Source: Diadema setosum
Lineage: Eukaryota; Echinodermata; Echinoidea; Diadematoida; Diadematidae
Length of the DNA stretch: 64,000 nt
Assembly (NCBI RefSeq): GCF_964275005.1
Contig: NC_092706.1
Location: 6,817,564-6,881,563, forward strand
Direction of reading: 5' to 3'
Numbering within the stretch: position 1 is the stretch's first letter; each line of letters starts with the position of its first letter. Of the stretch, positions 59,169-64,000 are shown piece by piece. The translations under genes and the position numbers were made by a program. Below the pieces are notes generated by a model. The model worked only from the letters and a program-made list of their open reading frames with translations. It was not told the origin of the DNA and ran no database searches.

Positions 59169-59649
59169 CTGCAAACAGAGCCGGAACGGTATAAAACAGG
59201 AATATGTGTTATCATGTCTTTCAGTCAATGCGTAAGCTCATTTGTTTGCCCATGGAAACTAACAAGACAATAATATCCTTTCTTTTACTGAGGCTGATGG
59301 TTAGCTAAACTGTCGACATAATGCAGGTCCAAAGGACATCATTATCATCAAAAGCGACAGGCGGAAAGTTAATTCCACTACAGCACAGATTTTAGATTAT
59401 GAAATTATGTATACTCAGTCAATTCATTAAAAAAGAAATATAGTTTTGAAGTATGGTCCTTTGAATTTATGATTATATAAATGGATTAATATACAGGTGA
59501 GATAAATGGATAAATAACATACATTTTATTATACATATCTAAAATCGTAATAATCGCATGAACTGGTCAAGTATAAATGCAGACAAAAAAAAAAGGTTGT
59601 AGCATCTCTCACACGTTTACAGGGATATGAGAAACGTCGCTTATATAGA

Positions 59650-60170
59650 AAGTAAAATGTTCATCTACTAAAGTCATATACAAATAAATGTTCACTAATA
59701 TAAGTAAAAGTGCATTGAAAAAGAGGAAAGTGGAATATTCACCACAAGCGTCACTTGCATTGAAAAAAAAATTGGATAGGCGAAACTGTGATTGACATGG
59801 ACACATCGGATGAGTCGCTCATGATTAGATTGCTATTATGACTCAAACTATATCAAATGGACATTAATGAAAGTAAAAACGCATGGTAAAAGAAGGTCTC
59901 GTGAATAGTAATTACACTTTAATAAAAACAAAAAGTACTTGATGGGGAACCTGCGGTTTACATTGACACTCAATCCCATAAATCTTTAATGATAGACTGT
60001 TATTATGACTTAAAGCCATATGAAAATAATGAGCACTAATGAAAGTAAAAACGCATAGTGAAAGAAGGTATAATGAAAAGTCGTCGCACTTGAATGAAAA
60101 GATTGATAGACGAAACTGCAAATCACACCGACACCTAATCGCATAAATCGTTGATGACCGATGAGGCATT
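59650..60170. repeat. ~172-bp tandem repeat, three diverged copies
   Basis: 'taatgaaagtaaaaacgcat' recurs at about 59862 and 60036, with a diverged form at about 59695. Between them 'cgaaactg...attgacat/tgacac...aatc...atga' recurs in the same order. It lies within the intron between EGF exons 2 and 3. Confidence 0.75.
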
Positions 60171-60489
60171 TAAAGGGATAACACTTCACTAACTCGTTAT
60201 TATTTCTTTTACTTGGGAATGTATAGTTTGATACAGTCATTTCTCAATTGAATGACCTAGCATACATATTCTTCTCGCCACTACTTACATATTTGTCATT
60301 ATTCTAAATATCACTCTGCCCTTTAACAGCTGTAATGATGTATCTTAAATCGGTAATAATCATGTAGTGTGATATGTAAGAGCAATAGTATTATGTGATG
60401 TTGCTCTACGCTAACATGCTATTATGATTGAGCATGATGACACAAGCCTGTTGTGCATTTCGACATAATAAGGTTATTCATATTATTCT

Positions 60490-60554
60490 TTCCTTCCCTC
60501 CCTCCCTCTCTCTCTCATTTTAATCTATAAACATTGTTACAAACATGCATATAT

Positions 60555-60603
<49 letters not shown>
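60490..60603. repeat. Pyrimidine-rich run, (CA)n and (TA)n
   Basis: ccttccctccctccctctctctc, then (CA)n at about 60558-60589 and (TA)n. Confidence 0.95.
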
Positions 60604-60845
60604 CCAATATACATAAAGGCTGCAATAACTACGTAGGAAAACTATTGGATCAAAATTTGGATCAAAATTTATGAGTTTAATGTTCAAAACTTAATTTTCG
60701 AAGTCTAGATATGCTACTGCAACAGCGCTAAAAATTCTTCTACAATACTTCTACTACTACTACGAACATTACTATTACTACTACTGCTACTACCTCTGCA
60801 ATATTATACCAAAATATACATGTAAATGCACATTAGGTGCTTGGA

Positions 60846-60953
60846 AGAATTATCCACCCTACAATAATTTTTCGCCTCGTTTTGAATTTTGAACAGTCAG
60901 AATTCACCTCGTGTCTTTTTGATTGTTCAAAAGTTATTGAGGGTGGATAATTT
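60846..60953. repeat. Small foldback repeat
   Basis: gaattatccaccctacaataattttt pairs with agttattgagggtggataattt. Pairing includes 'gttttgaattttgaac' against 'gttcaaaag'. A MITE-like hairpin of about 108 bases. Confidence 0.7.
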
Positions 60954-61281
60954 CTCTAACATTCTACCAAATAATGTGTATCACTTGTTTTATAAAATGG
61001 TGACATGATTTCGATTCCGTGGCAGCCAGTTTGCAAAACTCGCGCGCCAGCACCAGTCCCAGGCTAAATGAACTGCACACACAAACGTTACATTTGTAAT
61101 ACACAAGCAATACCGCTGAGAGCGGTCTTGAGTACCGATCATTTAGTATAATAACGTCCGGTCAAAAGCACAGTTAGGTCCTTTAAAGAAAAATAAGAAA
61201 CTAGTCACGTGACAGCTCTCAGCGTGTCATTTTGATAAGATCCATATCACATGGTTCAACTACTTGAATTTTAATTCTCAC

Positions 61282-61377
61282 CTCTTTCGCATCTTCTCCC
61301 CGTGTAACCTTTCGGACAGGAGCACATGTCTTTCCTCACACAGGTTCCTCCATTACGACACGATAATGCGCACATGG
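61282..61377 (-). CDS. EGF-like exon 2 (96 bases, phase 1-1)
   Basis: Acceptor (pyrimidine tract, then TTACCAAG) and donor GTGAGA. It encodes [20 protein letters not shown] and a GYTGRRC end, with the same six-cysteine spacing. The acceptor trinucleotide AAG is less usual than CAG, but the length and phase match the neighbours exactly. Confidence 0.84.
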
Positions 61378-61514
61378 CTTGGTAACAGACGAGGATAGGA
61401 AAGATAACATTTAAGAGATTACAAAATACATCGACAGATGATGATTAGACAAAGGGAGACACAATGTTTAGGAACACATACGTAAACAAGAGCTAAGACG
61501 GACGTACCAAGACA

Positions 61515-61576
61515 TTAGATAGATAGATAGATAGATAGAGATAAATAGATAGAAAGATATAAATAGGTAGACAGAA

Positions 61577-61622
<46 letters not shown>

Positions 61623-61640
61623 GGACAGATAGATAGATAG
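61515..61640. repeat. (GATA)n microsatellite
   Basis: TAGA/GATA units with a few interruptions in the intron upstream of EGF exon 2. Confidence 0.95.
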
Positions 61641-62611
61641 AGAGGCAGAGAGAAAAACTAAGGGAGATGGACAAGAAAGAGAGGGAGAGAAAGAAAGTGA
61701 GAGAATGAGAGAAAGAAAAGATATACAATTATGCGGAGGTGAGTGAGAAGTGGGCATCTGCATACAGAGAGGAGTTAAATGTATAATTTGTTCTTCAAAG
61801 GTATAAATTATCAAGATGAAACAACTGTATCAATCACCAGCGATCAAAGATAGTCCCCGGTGAGACAGATATTAATGGAATATCTCTCCCGCGAGGAATA
61901 GCGAGATGTCCTTATACATCTCAGAAATTAGTCTGAATACACTTTTCCTGACGGCATTGATCAGAAAACGTGCCTTTCAACAGCGAGACATTTGTCAAAA
62001 CAAATCACTTTTTTTTTTTCAAGACACAGAAATACGCAAATTCGCGCGGGGAACACGTGAAGCAAATTGCACAGACATCCGCTTCGAATGTATGAAATTC
62101 ATTCGCAAACGAAAATTCATGCTACGCTTTCAATCTTTTCGATTTATGCATTGTTTCCTTAAATGTATCTCAAATTTTATTTCTCCATTCGATTATCTAA
62201 CATTCATAACATTTTATCTGCTCATATTTACTTCATATTTTCTCTATTCATTATCAATCTGTAAGTTCATCTCTATAAAATTTCCTTGATAATAACTGGC
62301 TAATGATTAACATCATGTTTATACAGAGCATAGCTAGAATTCTCAAGGACATACCAGTTCAAAAATTACAAACATTTTCTTGAAAGAGAGAGTCTAAGAT
62401 GACAGAAAACCATGACACTAAAGCTTCAGAATTATCATATTCCTTTAACAATAGCAACAATAATAAACAGTGGTCATACCCACGTACACACACAAACACA
62501 CATAGACACATATATAAACACACACCTTATCTTCAAAAAATATCAGTATCATTATTACCAGTATAATTATTATCTGCGTAAGCAGACGTCCCGACATATA
62601 CCTGTACCTAC

Positions 62612-62707
62612 CTCTTTGACAGTACTGGCCTTGAAACCCGCGCGGACACGCGCACACACCGGGCCGAACGCACGTGCCTCCATTGCGACACATAGGTGAG
62701 CATGTTG
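62612..62707 (-). CDS. EGF-like exon 1 in this window (96 bases, phase 1-1)
   Basis: Acceptor CTCGGAACAG and donor GTAGGT. It encodes [20 protein letters not shown] and a GFQGQYC end. It begins in phase 1, so further exons must lie upstream beyond base 64000. With exons 2-5 it makes at least five EGF-like domains. WIF1 also has five such domains on 96-base exons, and VWDE has many more, so both remain candidates. No WIF or VWD domain lies in the window. Confidence 0.86.
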
Positions 62708-64000
62708 CTGTTCCGAGACGAAGGTAAAGGAAAAAAAAAATGCCCAGATAAGATTGTACGTAGCTATATGCATGAAGAGGCGGATATAAAGACAAGTACA
62801 CTCTCTAATATCTAAAGATGTAATCAAAACACCTTGTTAATCTAAATGACCAAAGTCAAGTTTCATGACTGTATAAGGAAAATGTTGTTTTTTTTTTCCA
62901 TTATGGTTATAATGAGATACTTTATATTATCCTTATCATTATCACTACTACATTATCTCAACGAAGATACGAGTCTAGGGTGAGGATATTCGGAAATTAA
63001 GGACTTTCTTTTGGCACAAAAAAAAAAAGAAAAAAAAAAGTTAAGCACTAAATAAATGACGAGGCAGTCACGTGTATCCAGCACATTTAACAACCCATAA
63101 AATGATGAGTTTACCGACTTTGAATTGATCATACCGTCATATTATATTTTGTACCTGATCTTACGATTCCTCCTAACTTTCTTTCAGAATAGGTGTATGA
63201 TGAAATATGTTTGATCTCAAATCACTTTATGTCTTAACGTGCTTTTCGTTTTGTGAGAGTATGAACACTATAATTGCGCGTAGGCTTACTAGACTATGGA
63301 CAGTAAAACAAAAACAAAAGCAAATAAAGTAACCTTAATTGACCAAATACTTAGGACTTCATTGGTATTTATAATGATGAAAACAGACAAGGAATACACC
63401 TAATGGGAATGACCCCGAAATAACCAATGGAATTAAAAGTAAATGTAGAGAAAGACAAGAACTCTAGAAAGCAGAAGAAATAAAAGATACCAAATAGAAG
63501 AATAGATCTCTAAAGACAGATATAAGAACAGGAAGGTAGACAAATAGATGGATGCATAAAGATATTTATATCCATAAAGTACATCTATGGAGAGAGAGCA
63601 GGGAGGTGCTTATAGCACTTCCCTGGAGAGAGGGAGACATATGGCTTCACCTCCACGTGAATCTCTACTTGCATTTCCTTACCGTGAAAGGCAGTATTGT
63701 TTATCATATTGTCTGCTAGGAGCAGCTAATATGAACCATTCTTCTTTTTTTTTTTTTTTTTTTTTTTTGGTAAAAGCTCATAATTATTATGTTCTTTGCA
63801 GAATGAAAACAATGTGAAATTCCTAACCTGCTTTCTGAAACGATGATATTGGATTGCTCGTAAAGACACACAAAAACAGCAACAACAACACAACAACAAC
63901 AACAACAGCTTATGTTTGATAGTTCTTGTGTCCATAATAAGGGAAGGAAGAGAAGAAAAAAAAAGTAATATGTCACAAGAAAGTTCTGAAAATCCCAAAT
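62708..64000 (-). other. Intron upstream of the first EGF exon seen
   Basis: Nothing coding recognised. Poly-T at about 63747-63768 and a (CAA)n at about 63880-63907. Confidence 0.5.

Noticed and set aside
58869-59273. 134-aa plus-strand ORF
   Set aside because: It overlaps GA/poly-G low complexity and the antisense of EGF exon 3. The minus-strand exon has matching splice sites and cysteine spacing.
60169-60328. Small TTAA MITE starting AGGGATAACACTTCAC
   Set aside because: The proposed right end (TGCCCTTTAA) pairs poorly beyond a few bases, and no second copy was seen.

Overview
The window looks like animal nuclear DNA, most likely from an echinoderm and probably a sea urchin. The grounds are three clustered, near-identical Toll-like receptor (TLR) genes whose coding region lies in one exon, a very high load of small foldback transposons of types I associate with sea urchins, small 96-base EGF exons, and AT-rich intergenic DNA full of microsatellites. 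The species is inferred, not proven.

Genes. Three TLR paralogues lie head-to-tail on the minus strand: TLR-A (5227-8007, intact, 926 aa), TLR-B (26434-29224, two frameshifts) and TLR-C (38000-40847, two frameshifts). They share a signal peptide, a long leucine-rich-repeat ectodomain, a cysteine-rich C-cap, one membrane span and an almost invariant but atypical TIR domain. Each also has, 0.9-1.5 kb upstream, a conserved block ending in a splice donor. With acceptor sites just before the start codons, this suggests an untranslated first exon shared by all three. From 53.2 to 62.7 kb the minus strand carries at least four 96-base EGF exons plus a fifth, longer EGF exon. They belong to a secreted or membrane EGF-repeat protein of the VWDE/WIF1 type whose 5' end lies beyond base 64000.

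Region by region. 1-2.6 kb: about five tandem copies of a ~510-bp unit, each with palindromic X-box (RFX-type) motifs. 2.6-5.1 kb: transposon and SINE pieces. 5.2-9.9 kb: TLR-A and its upstream exon. 10-13.2 kb: LINE remnants and a MITE. 13.8-23.8 kb: nested insertions. A small repeat is interrupted first by a hAT-like element with internal minisatellite, then by an 8.1-kb element flanked by TTAA; an uninterrupted copy at 32.3-32.7 kb proves both insertions. 25.1 kb: a near-perfect palindrome of Penelope-type ends with a hammerhead-ribozyme-like core. 26-31 kb: TLR-B. 32-36.5 kb: LINE, foldback element, a broken Gypsy-type LTR fossil and a SINE. 38-42.5 kb: TLR-C. 43.3 kb: a broken Crypton-like fragment. 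44-45.5 kb: palindromes and TTAA foldback MITEs. 45.5-52 kb: little recognisable. 52-64 kb: EGF gene with repeat-rich introns.

The TLR genes would act as innate immune receptors signalling through their cytoplasmic TIR domains. The unrelated EGF gene is probably extracellular. No RNA gene could be supported beyond tRNA-derived SINEs, and no CRISPR or bacterial-type operon is present.
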